A DNA stretch of 7,384 nucleotides, taken from positions 27,450-34,833 of the forward strand of contig DBVS01000018.1 of NCBI GenBank assembly GCA_002308235.1, written 5' to 3'. The position numbers were made by a program, and so were the translations under genes. Positions 1 to 6,564 of the stretch are shown here, in pieces. The notes under the pieces are model-generated. The model worked only from the letters and a program-made list of their open reading frames with translations, made no database searches and was not told where the DNA came from. Position 1 is the stretch's first letter; each line of letters opens with the position of its first letter. The DNA is from Lachnospiraceae bacterium UBA1258. Its GTDB lineage: Bacteria > Bacillota > Clostridia > Lachnospirales > Lachnospiraceae.

Positions 1-227
1 CTGCTCTCGGCGGCCTCATAGCCTTTGTCAAAGAAGGGGATATGATACATATCGATATTCCCGGAAACAAACTGGAGCTTCTGGTGGATGAGACTGAGCT
101 TTCCGAAAGAAAGAAGAACTTTACACCCAAAGAAACTGATATTAAGTCAGGATATCTTTTAAGATACAGAGAACTTGTTTCAAGTGCATCCGAAGGAGCC
201 GTTTTAAAGGTTCCCGGACGTGCTTAA
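1..227 (+). CDS. ilvD: Dihydroxy-acid dehydratase, C-terminal end (partial)
   Basis: This is the 3' end of a gene that begins before the window; the reading frame is entered at base 3 and stops with TAA at 225-227. The visible ~74 residues match my memory of the IlvD/Edd family C-terminus: a Gly-Gly-Leu-Ile-Ala segment followed by V-K-E-G-D, an I-D-I-P strand, an ELLVDETELSERKK helix-turn, an aromatic K-N-F-T-P segment and the closing L-x-R-Y-x-x-L-V-S-S-A-S-x-G-A-V-L-K signature. IlvD is a cytosolic Fe-S enzyme that dehydrates 2,3-dihydroxy-isovalerate and its methyl homologue to the 2-keto acids of valine and isoleucine synthesis. An internal ATG at 42 is not the start, since family homology continues upstream of it. 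ilvB follows after 11 bases, so the two are almost certainly co-transcribed. The Fe-S ligands lie outside the window. Confidence 0.93.
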   Translation, partial: ALGGLIAFVKEGDMIHIDIPGNKLELLVDETELSERKKNFTPKETDIKSGYLLRYRELVSSASEGAVLKVPGRA

Positions 228-238
228 AGGAAAGGCGG

Positions 239-1927
239 ATGAGTATGCAGCTTACCGGTGCTGAAATAGTAATCGAATGCTTAAAGGAACAGGGAGTCGA
301 CACCGTTTTCGGGTATCCGGGCGGTACAATCCTCAATATTTACGATGCACTTTATTCTCACAGTGAAATAAAACATATTCTTACTTCCCACGAACAGGGA
401 GCGGCTCATGCTGCCGACGGATATGCAAGATCTACCGGCAAAGTGGGTGTCTGCATGGCTACAAGCGGCCCCGGTGCAACGAATCTTGTAACGGGTATTG
501 CAACTGCCTACATGGATTCCGTTCCCATGGTTGCGATCACCGCTAACGTGGTACTTCCGTGGCTCGGAAAGGATACCTTCCAGGAGGTTGATATCGCGGG
601 CGTAACCATGCCCATTACCAAGCACGGTTATATCGTAAAGAACATAAACGACCTGGCCGACACCATCAGAAAAGCTTTCTTTATTGCAAAAAGCGGACGT
701 CCGGGTCCGGTGCTTGTTGATATTACAAAGGACGTTACGGCCGCAAAATGCGAATATACCCCCAAGAAACCCAAGAATCCGGAGCGCCTTGATAAATTTA
801 CGGAAGAGGATCTTAATCGCGTTGTAAAGCTTATTTCGGGCTCAAAGAAGCCCTTTATATACCTCGGTGGCGGCGCCATAGCAAGCGGTGCGTCCGAAGA
901 AGTCAAGAAGTTTGCGGATCTTATCGATGCTCCCGTATGTGATACCCTTATGGGTAAGGGCGCATTTGATGCTTACAGCAAAAGATACACGGGAATGATC
1001 GGAATGCACGGAACCAAGGCTTCTAACCTGGGCGTCAGTGATTGCGACCTGCTTATTGCTCTCGGCGCAAGATTTTCCGACCGTGTTGTGGGTAATGTCA
1101 AGACCTTTGCAAGCAAGGCAAAAGTCATCCATATCGATATCGATGCAGCCGAAATCGATAAGAACATCAAGACCAAAGCCTGTCTCGTCGGAGATTTAAA
1201 ATCAGCACTTTCCAAGCTTAATTCCATGCTTACCAAACAGGATCACTCCGAATGGATGGCAAAGATTGAAGATTTAAAGAAAAAGTATCCTCTTGATTAT
1301 GACAGGACCAAGCTTACCTGTCCCTTTATCATCGAGGAAACCGACAAGATTACCAAAGGTGACGCCATCATCACCACAGACGTGGGTCAGCATCAGATAT
1401 GGGCTTCCCAGTATTATAAGTTTACCAGGCCCCGTACCTTTCTTTCTTCCGGCGGACTCGGAACCATGGGTTACGGTCTCGGAGCCTGCATAGGCGCAAA
1501 GGTCGGGAATCCCGACAAGATATGCATCAATATCGGCGGAGACGGGTGTTTTCGCATGAATATGAACGAACTTGCCACCGCAAGTCGCTTTGATATTCCG
1601 ATAATCCAGATTATTATAAATAACCATGTTCTGGGTATGGTAAGACAGTGGCAGACCCTTTTCTACGAGGGCCGTTATTCACAGACCGTTCTTAATGACA
1701 AGGTTGATTACTGCAAAGTATCCGAAGGCCTCGGCTGCGATGCCTATAAAGTTACCAAAAAAGAGGAATTTTCAAAAGCACTTAAGAGTGCCATAAAGAA
1801 CAATCGTCCCGCAGTCATCGAATGCGTGATCAACGAGGACGACAAAGTATTCCCTATGGTTCCAAGCGGCGCTCCCCTAAGCGACGTATTTGACGAAAAG
1901 GATCTTAATAAAAAGACGGGTAAATAA
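239..1927 (+). CDS. ilvB: Acetolactate synthase, large (catalytic) subunit
   Basis: A 562-residue ThDP-dependent enzyme that condenses two pyruvates to 2-acetolactate, or pyruvate with 2-ketobutyrate, the first common step of branched-chain amino acid synthesis. Length is normal for the family. The N-terminal ThDP pyrimidine-binding domain (about 4-170) has GYPGG at 25-29 and the catalytic Glu at 52 in HEQGAAHAADGYAR. The central FAD-type domain (about 190-330) has GARFSDRVVG at 276-285. The C-terminal ThDP pyrophosphate domain (about 365-540) has the metal-binding GDG at 434-436 with NN at 461-462, and GMVRQWQ around Trp471. The start is either ATG 239 (AAGGA at 227-231, 7 bases upstream) or ATG 245, giving the more family-typical MQLTGAE N-terminus. 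The only difference is two residues. The stop overlaps the next start by one base. No regulatory-subunit gene (ilvN) is adjacent, so valine feedback would need an ilvN elsewhere. Confidence 0.95.
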   Translation: MSMQLTGAEIVIECLKEQGVDTVFGYPGGTILNIYDALYSHSEIKHILTSHEQGAAHAADGYARSTGKVGVCMATSGPGATNLVTGIATAYMDSVPMVAITANVVLPWLGKDTFQEVDIAGVTMPITKHGYIVKNINDLADTIRKAFFIAKSGRPGPVLVDITKDVTAAKCEYTPKKPKNPERLDKFTEEDLNRVVKLISGSKKPFIYLGGGAIASGASEEVKKFADLIDAPVCDTLMGKGAFDAYSKRYTGMIGMHGTKASNLGVSDCDLLIALGARFSDRVVGNVKTFASKAKVIHIDIDAAEIDKNIKTKACLVGDLKSALSKLNSMLTKQDHSEWMAKIEDLKKKYPLDYDRTKLTCPFIIEETDKITKGDAIITTDVGQHQIWASQYYKFTRPRTFLSSGGLGTMGYGLGACIGAKVGNPDKICINIGGDGCFRMNMNELATASRFDIPIIQIIINNHVLGMVRQWQTLFYEGRYSQTVLNDKVDYCKVSEGLGCDAYKVTKKEEFSKALKSAIKNNRPAVIECVINEDDKVFPMVPSGAPLSDVFDEKDLNKKTGK

Positions 1928-3327
1928 TGAAGTCGAGGATTGTCACCTTTTTCACAGTATCGATTTCCGTTATTCTTGTTTTCTTTATGGCCGTATATGT
2001 GCTTGCGGTCCTAAAGTACAAAGATACCTACTTCTACGGAACGAGAATAAACGGAATAAAATGTGTGGGGTTGGATGTTGAGACCGTTAACGATATGCTT
2101 AAGTCTTCGGGTAAAGTGTACGACATAACGGTTTCTTCTTCCTATGGGCAAAAAGAAACCATTAAGGCAGAAACTGTCTCGCTTACGGCTGATTATACGA
2201 ATCCGCTGAGGGAAATTCTTGCGGGGCAGAATGCCCTTTTCTGGGTGGCAAATATTTTCAATCCTTTACCCGATTATGTGATTGAACCTGATATTATCTT
2301 TGATCCCGTTAAGTTAAAAGAGGCTTCGGACGGTCTTTCCGTTGTAAAGAAATTTGACCCCGGCAGACCCCAGAGCCTTGAAATTGAACTTTCAGATAAC
2401 GGGTATTTTCTTAATGACACCACAGGCCTTTCGGTCAATCCTTTAAACGTTTCGGAACTTATCGAACGTGAAATCAGACAGGAAAACTATGACGTTACAA
2501 TTCCCGATTATTACTTTGTTTTGAAGGATCTAACGGAAGAAGAAGAAAAGACGCTGACGGATTGGAAGGATGTTTCTTCATTTATTTCTTCCAATATCGT
2601 TTATGATATGGGAGCGGAGAAGATTACCATCGATTCCGCTGTTTTGAGTACTTTCCTATCAAGGGACGCAATCGGTTTCAAACGAAACGAAGACGGGTCT
2701 TTGTTCATCGACGAAGAAAAGATCAAAGCATATATAGACGATATTTGCGACAGATACGAGACTCTCGGCAAAGTCCGCAAATTCATTTCCGTCAATGATG
2801 AAGAAAAAACCTTTGAATCAAATCTTTACGGTACCAGGATCGACGTAAAAGCAGAAGAGGAGTATATCCTTTCGGCTGTCAAAAAGAAAACCGACGAGGT
2901 TCATGTGCCAAAGTATTTAAAAGAAGGCTTCGTAAGGGGTCTTGACGATATAGGCGGCACCAGGATTGAAATCGATTTGACGCGTCAAAAACTTTATTAT
3001 CTTGTGGACGGAGAAGTAAGTAAAACCTACGATATAGTTTCGGGGAATCCCAATAACGACAAGGCCACTCCGGAGATGCTTTGTTCCGTCATTAAAAAGG
3101 CGGAAGACACTTATCTTCAGGGGGAAGACTACAAATCTCATGTAAATTACTGGATGGCCATCTATAAAACCTATATAGGTATACATGATGCCGTCTGGCA
3201 GAGTTCCTTCGGCGGAAAAAGATATCTTACAAACGGCTCAAAAGGCTGTATAAACCTGAAACTTTCCGATGCAGAGGAACTGTACGGCATGGTTGAACTC
3301 GGCACCCCTGTTCTTGTCTATAAATAA
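1927..3327 (+). CDS. Membrane-anchored L,D-transpeptidase (YkuD family)
   Basis: A 466-residue cell-wall enzyme. Residues 5-29 form one uncleaved-looking hydrophobic anchor preceded by Lys/Arg, placing the rest outside the membrane. Residues ~45-335 resemble the putative peptidoglycan-binding (PG_binding_4-like) region often found before YkuD domains in Clostridia; that assignment is from memory and tentative. The YkuD catalytic domain spans about 345-466: an I-x-I-D-L-x-x-Q-x-L-Y-Y strand, VSGNP at 371-375, catalytic-site His420 in IGIHDAVW, and the nucleophile Cys441 in NGSKGCIN. Such enzymes form 3-3 cross-links or attach groups to meso-DAP/Lys stem peptides. Lys439 occupies the place of His in the usual SHGC motif. 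ATG 1927 overlaps the ilvB stop (TAATG) and no strong Shine-Dalgarno precedes it, suggesting translational coupling. A wall enzyme at the end of an ilv operon is functionally unexpected. Confidence 0.9.
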   Translation: MKSRIVTFFTVSISVILVFFMAVYVLAVLKYKDTYFYGTRINGIKCVGLDVETVNDMLKSSGKVYDITVSSSYGQKETIKAETVSLTADYTNPLREILAGQNALFWVANIFNPLPDYVIEPDIIFDPVKLKEASDGLSVVKKFDPGRPQSLEIELSDNGYFLNDTTGLSVNPLNVSELIEREIRQENYDVTIPDYYFVLKDLTEEEEKTLTDWKDVSSFISSNIVYDMGAEKITIDSAVLSTFLSRDAIGFKRNEDGSLFIDEEKIKAYIDDICDRYETLGKVRKFISVNDEEKTFESNLYGTRIDVKAEEEYILSAVKKKTDEVHVPKYLKEGFVRGLDDIGGTRIEIDLTRQKLYYLVDGEVSKTYDIVSGNPNNDKATPEMLCSVIKKAEDTYLQGEDYKSHVNYWMAIYKTYIGIHDAVWQSSFGGKRYLTNGSKGCINLKLSDAEELYGMVELGTPVLVYK

Positions 3328-3344
3328 AATAAAAATTTTTCTGT

Positions 3345-3373
3345 TTGACTTTAACGCGTTAATGAATTAATAT
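3345..3373 (+). promoter_or_regulatory. Predicted sigma-A promoter for serC-serA
   Basis: The -35 is TTGACT at 3345-3350 (5 of 6 to consensus) and the -10 is TAATAT at 3368-3373 (4 of 6), separated by exactly 17 bases. It sits in the 83-base gap between the transpeptidase stop and serC, in AT-rich DNA. Transcription would begin near 3380, leaving a leader of about 30 bases, too short for a riboswitch or T-box. No convincing terminator precedes it, so read-through from the ilv operon is also possible. Confidence 0.7.
3351..3370. promoter_or_regulatory. Candidate operator: palindrome in the serC promoter spacer
   Basis: TTAACGCGTTAA at 3351-3362 is a perfect 12-bp palindrome lying immediately after the -35 and inside the -35/-10 spacer. 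A second inverted repeat, TTAAT-GA-ATTAA, overlaps it at 3359-3370 and runs into the -10. Put another way, TTAA recurs at 3351, 3359 and 3367, an exact 8-base period. A repressor bound here would block RNA polymerase. The palindrome and its position are seen directly; a regulatory role is inference and no regulator is identified. Confidence 0.4.
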
Positions 3374-3396
3374 ATCACATAAAATATAGTTTTATC

Positions 3397-3402
3397 AGGA
3401 GG
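3397..3402 (+). promoter_or_regulatory. Ribosome binding site that fixes the serC GTG start
   Basis: AGGAGG lies 8 bases before GTG at 3411. The closer ATG at 3403 directly abuts the Shine-Dalgarno and opens a different frame that soon stops, so the GTG is the real start. The resulting N-terminus (MGRVFNFSAGPA) matches the SerC family. Confidence 0.85.
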
Positions 3403-3410
3403 ATGAAAAA

Positions 3411-4493
3411 GTGGGACGCGTATTTAACTTTTCGGCAGGACCGGCCATGATGCCTTTGCCTGTACTCAAAGAGATCCAGGAAGAACTTCTTGATTACCGC
3501 GGAAGCGGAATGAGCGTAATGGAGATGTCACACCGCTCAAAGGTATTTCAGCAGATAGCGGACGAAGCTGAAGCCGATTTAAGAGACCTTATGAACATAC
3601 CCGACAATTACAAGGTTCTTTTTATCCAGGGCGGTGCAACTCTCCAGTTTTCAATGATTCCCATGAATCTTTGCAAGAACGGTGTTTTTGATTATATCGT
3701 AACCGGCGCCTGGTCAAAGAAAGCCATGACCGAAGCAAAGAAATTCGGTAAAGTCAATGTCATTGCATCAAGCGAAGACAAAAACTACAGTTATATACCG
3801 GATTGCTCGGACCTTAATGTTGACAGTGACGCAGACTATGTATATATCTGCGAAAACGAGACCATTCATGGAACCACTTTCCAAAAACTTCCCAATACCA
3901 AGGGCAAGATCCTCGTTTCCGACCAGTCCTCCATGTTTTTAAGTAAACCCTGCAACGTTTCCGATTACGGCATTATCTACGGAGGCGTTCAGAAAAATGT
4001 CGGCCCTGCAGGTCTTTCCATCGTGATCATCAGAGAAGATCTCATCAGAGAAGATCTGAAGGCAGATGTGCCCGTATATTTAAGATATTCAACCCATTCC
4101 GAAAACGGAAGCATGTACAATACCCCCAACTGCTGGGCAATCTACGTATGCGGTAAGGTATTTAAGTACTTAAAGTCTCTGGGCGGACTTGAAAAGATGA
4201 ATGAGATCAACAAGAAAAAAGCAGCCGTTCTTTATGATTTTCTTGATAACAGCAAGATGTTTAACGGTACGGTTGAAAAGGAATTCCGTTCTCTTATGAA
4301 TGTACCCTTCGTGACAAAGAGCGCAGAAGAGGATGCCAAAGTCGTTGCAGCCACCAAGGCCGCAGGTTTTGATAACCTTAAGGGACATAAGAGTGTGGGA
4401 GGCCTCAGAGCTTCAATCTATAATGCAATGCCCATCGAAGGCGTGGTTGCCCTCGTTGATTTCCTTAAAAAGTATGAGGAGGAAAACAACTAA
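3411..4493 (+). CDS. serC: Phosphoserine aminotransferase
   Basis: A 360-residue PLP-dependent class V aminotransferase that converts 3-phosphohydroxypyruvate and glutamate to phosphoserine and 2-oxoglutarate in the cytosol, the second step of serine synthesis. Length is standard. Visible family marks are FNFSAGPAMMP at the N-terminus, SHRS at 40-43 (phosphate/substrate contact), GGAT at 74-77, Trp101 in GAWS (stacks on PLP), Asp171 in SDQSS (PLP pyridine nitrogen), the Schiff-base Lys195 in GGVQKNVGPAG, and GGLRASIYNAMP at 330-341 with the substrate Arg332. It starts with GTG behind a strong AGGAGG. The stop overlaps the serA start by one base, and the serA Shine-Dalgarno (AGGAGG, 4477-4482) lies inside serC. 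The segment at 207-216 is a repeated IREDL encoded by an exact 15-bp tandem duplication. Confidence 0.96.
   Translation: MGRVFNFSAGPAMMPLPVLKEIQEELLDYRGSGMSVMEMSHRSKVFQQIADEAEADLRDLMNIPDNYKVLFIQGGATLQFSMIPMNLCKNGVFDYIVTGAWSKKAMTEAKKFGKVNVIASSEDKNYSYIPDCSDLNVDSDADYVYICENETIHGTTFQKLPNTKGKILVSDQSSMFLSKPCNVSDYGIIYGGVQKNVGPAGLSIVIIREDLIREDLKADVPVYLRYSTHSENGSMYNTPNCWAIYVCGKVFKYLKSLGGLEKMNEINKKKAAVLYDFLDNSKMFNGTVEKEFRSLMNVPFVTKSAEEDAKVVAATKAAGFDNLKGHKSVGGLRASIYNAMPIEGVVALVDFLKKYEEENN
4028..4057 (+). repeat. Perfect 15-bp tandem duplication inside serC
   Basis: The 15-base unit CATCAGAGAAGATCT occurs twice back to back (4028-4042 and 4043-4057). Because 15 is a multiple of three, it encodes two in-frame IREDL copies and leaves the protein full length. 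Identity at all 15 positions, including synonymous ones, is notable. As I recall them, other clostridial SerC proteins have a similar length here, so it need not be a recent insertion. Confidence 0.75.
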
Positions 4494-5674
4494 TGTTTAA
4501 ATACAGCTGCTTAAATCCCATTTCTGCCGTAGGAACCGATAATTTCACGGCGGATTATCAGAAGACGGAAGATGTTAACGAAGCCGAGGGCATTCTTGTA
4601 AGAAGTGCCGTAATGCACGAAATGGAGTTTTCGGATAAGCTTCTTTGTGTTGCAAGAGCGGGTGCGGGCGTTAACAATATTCCCCTTGATACTCTTGCAA
4701 AGAAGGGGGTTGTGGTATTCAATACTCCCGGTGCCAATGCCAACGGCGTAAAAGAGCTTGTTATCTGCGGAATGCTGCTTGCATCCAGAGATGTTGTGGG
4801 CGGTATTGATTTTGTCAAAACCATCAAAGATGACGAAAATGTGGCGAAACTCGTTGAAAAGGGAAAGGGCAAATATGCGGGAACCGAGATCCGGGGCAAG
4901 AAACTCGGAATCATCGGTCTTGGTGCCATCGGAGGTCCCCTTGCCAACGCAGCAAGGCATCTCGGAATGGATGTATACGGGTGCGATCCTTATATTTCCA
5001 TTGATGCGGCCTGGAATCTTTCAAGAGACGTTCATCACGTAAAGACCAGAGAAGAGATCTTTGCAAACTGCGATTATATCTCTCTTCATGTGCCCCTTGT
5101 TGAAAACGACGATCCCAACGTAAACACCAAAAAGATGATCAACAAAGAAACTCTTGCCATGATGAAGGACGGAGTTATCCTTCTTAATTTCGCACGTGAC
5201 CTTCTTGTTGACGATGAGGCTTTGGAAGAAGCCTTAAAGAGCGGAAAAGTAAGAAAGTACGTAACGGATTTCCCTAACGTAAAGACCGCGGGAATGGACG
5301 GAGTCATTGCAATTCCTCACCTTGGTGCATCCACGGAAGAATCGGAAGATAACTGTGCAAGAATGGCTGTCAATGAGATGATGGATTACCTTGAAAACGG
5401 TAATATCAAGAACAGCGTTAACTATCCGAATGTCGATATGGGATACTGCACCCACAAGGGACGTATCGCCATCTTCCATAAGAACGTGGCAAACATGATC
5501 ACTCAGTTTACCGCTGCCTTCGGTGAGATCGGGATCAACATCAGTGACCTTATGAACAAATCAAAGGGAGAGGTTGCTTATACCATGTTTGATACGGATG
5601 AACCGGCATCGGAATCGATCGTAAAGAAACTCGAAGCAATCGACGGCGTGTTCCGTGTAAGAGTGGTAAAGTAA
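4493..5674 (+). CDS. serA: D-3-phosphoglycerate dehydrogenase
   Basis: A 393-residue NAD-dependent enzyme that oxidises 3-phosphoglycerate to 3-phosphohydroxypyruvate, the first committed step of serine synthesis; its product feeds SerC. The substrate domain is split (about 1-90 and 285-310) around a Rossmann domain with GLGAIG at 142-147 and the cofactor-selecting Asp165 in GCDPY. The C-terminal ACT domain (about 322-393) probably senses serine or another amino acid. RAGAGVNNI at 55-63 and the substrate-domain opening are typical. Catalytic Arg235 (in NFARD) and His276 (in PHLGAST) are present. The usual ARG is ARD, and the position expected for the catalytic Glu (E269 in E. coli) appears to be Val263 in DFPNVKT. 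This fits the short clostridial SerA type. The start overlaps the serC stop (TAATG), with AGGAGG 10 bases upstream. serB is not in the window. Confidence 0.94.
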   Translation: MFKYSCLNPISAVGTDNFTADYQKTEDVNEAEGILVRSAVMHEMEFSDKLLCVARAGAGVNNIPLDTLAKKGVVVFNTPGANANGVKELVICGMLLASRDVVGGIDFVKTIKDDENVAKLVEKGKGKYAGTEIRGKKLGIIGLGAIGGPLANAARHLGMDVYGCDPYISIDAAWNLSRDVHHVKTREEIFANCDYISLHVPLVENDDPNVNTKKMINKETLAMMKDGVILLNFARDLLVDDEALEEALKSGKVRKYVTDFPNVKTAGMDGVIAIPHLGASTEESEDNCARMAVNEMMDYLENGNIKNSVNYPNVDMGYCTHKGRIAIFHKNVANMITQFTAAFGEIGINISDLMNKSKGEVAYTMFDTDEPASESIVKKLEAIDGVFRVRVVK

Positions 5675-5701
5675 AGAAAACAAGAGATATAAGTATACGT
5701 A

Positions 5702-5734
5702 AAAAGCGGCTGCATGAATCATGCAACCGCTTTT
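5702..5734. terminator. Bidirectional intrinsic terminator
   Basis: AAAAGCGG (5702-5709) pairs with CCGCTTTT (5727-5734). After one C/A mismatch, TGCAT (5711-5715) pairs with ATGCA (5721-5725), closing a short loop. A T-run follows the stem on the plus strand and an A-run precedes it, so both directions have a hairpin plus U-tract. It lies 27 bases after the serA stop and ends 6 bases before the stop of the convergent 93-residue gene, and should end both operons. Confidence 0.9.
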
Positions 5735-5740
5735 ATTATG

Positions 5741-6022
5741 TCAGAACTTTTCGAATTCCATGTAATCGCCGTATTTATCCATGTGACCGAGGGTGCTTTG
5801 GAACTTCTTTTCATTCTCGGCGGACATCAAACTGGCGGCATCCATGTATCGAATGAAGATATCCTCGGGAGTGGTCTTTAACTCAAGCGCCAGAGATGAC
5901 ATTATGGGTTTTAATTTATCAAGCTGGAAGGAAACCTGAACCTTCTGAGGGTCAATTCCGTCCAGTACTTTGTCCGCATACTCGCTGACTTTGTCATAAA
6001 TGTATCTGTCTTCGCTTTCCAT
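5741..6022 (-). CDS. Small soluble protein of unknown function, last gene of the B12-riboswitch operon
   Basis: A 93-residue protein that I do not recognise. It has no signal peptide, no membrane segment and no cysteine, is rich in charged residues, and looks mostly helical: about 5-21 (DRYIYDKVSEYADKVL), 35-50 and 53-75. A TPED helix cap occurs at 51-54, and the end is aromatic and acidic (DYMEFEKF). The gene is credible because a clear AAAGGAG (6031-6037) sits 8 bases before the ATG. It follows the ECF S-component by 20 bases on the same strand and ends at the shared terminator. Position suggests a cytosolic partner of the uptake system or a corrinoid-related accessory, but this is context only. 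It could also be an unrelated passenger gene. Confidence 0.8.
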   Translation of the reverse strand: MESEDRYIYDKVSEYADKVLDGIDPQKVQVSFQLDKLKPIMSSLALELKTTPEDIFIRYMDAASLMSAENEKKFQSTLGHMDKYGDYMEFEKF

Positions 6023-6042
6023 AAATAAAACTCCTTTGAATA

Positions 6043-6564
6043 TTATTGTTGTCCTACGATTTTATCCGAAAGCCGTAAGACCTTAATTAACGGTACGATA
6101 AGTACTCCGAGAATAAAATTGCTAACTCCGTGAACGCCGTCCCAGTAAAGGCCCTGAATGATCCAGGGAATCATCTTGCTAAAGTCACCGTTAAAGAACA
6201 GTAATATCTGGGCAGGAGCGTAGAGAGTGCCGTATAAAAACCCATGGAGGGCACAAACGATCATATAAATGAGAGGTGCCCAGTATTTGGGAAGTTTTTT
6301 CGGAAGTAACATCGTAGCGCCCCAAAGAGGAAGCCATATATAAAGATATGGGATCCACCAAGTGGCAAATCCGTTCATTGTTCCCGTGAGAAAAATGAAA
6401 ACGTATATGGGGTACAGAGCTTTGACACGGTAAACAACCGTCATCGCAACTATAAATACTCCCAGCAAATGGACGTTCGGCATAAACTCCATGATAATTT
6501 TTGATGCGTACATCAAAGCACCGAGCATGCTGAAAATCGCCATTTCTTTAATCGTAATTTTCAT
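6043..6564 (-). CDS. ECF transporter S-component, probable cobalamin/corrinoid specificity
   Basis: A 173-residue, very hydrophobic membrane protein of the size and pattern of ECF (energy-coupling factor) S-components. About six membrane segments can be drawn: 7-27, 33-48, 50-64, 68-86, 95-116 and 133-161. Helix 1 carries an AxxxA motif (Ala16 to Ala20, in LGALMYASK), the classic surface for docking on EcfT. S-components bind a vitamin with high affinity and rely on an EcfA-EcfA'-EcfT module to import it; none of those genes is here, as in group II systems. The substrate is inferred as cobalamin from the riboswitch upstream and the DUF4430 lipoprotein encoded just before it. It may be CbrT-like, but I cannot assign that from sequence alone. 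The ATG overlaps the lipoprotein stop (TAATG) and has no clear Shine-Dalgarno, so translation is probably coupled. Confidence 0.85.
   Translation of the reverse strand: MKITIKEMAIFSMLGALMYASKIIMEFMPNVHLLGVFIVAMTVVYRVKALYPIYVFIFLTGTMNGFATWWIPYLYIWLPLWGATMLLPKKLPKYWAPLIYMIVCALHGFLYGTLYAPAQILLFFNGDFSKMIPWIIQGLYWDGVHGVSNFILGVLIVPLIKVLRLSDKIVGQQ

Noticed and set aside
3331..3340. AAAAATTTTT after the transpeptidase stop as a terminator
   Set aside because: It has no GC stem and no usable loop; it is only an AT-rich inverted repeat in the promoter region.
3403..3405. ATG just after the serC Shine-Dalgarno as a start
   Set aside because: It touches the AGGAGG, is out of frame with serC and its frame stops after a few codons.
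4511..4960. Long open frames of 129-149 codons on the strand opposite serA
   Set aside because: They lie wholly inside a clear serA gene, show no family resemblance and have no ribosome binding site; they are codon-bias shadows. The same holds for antisense frames in ilvB, the transpeptidase gene and serC.
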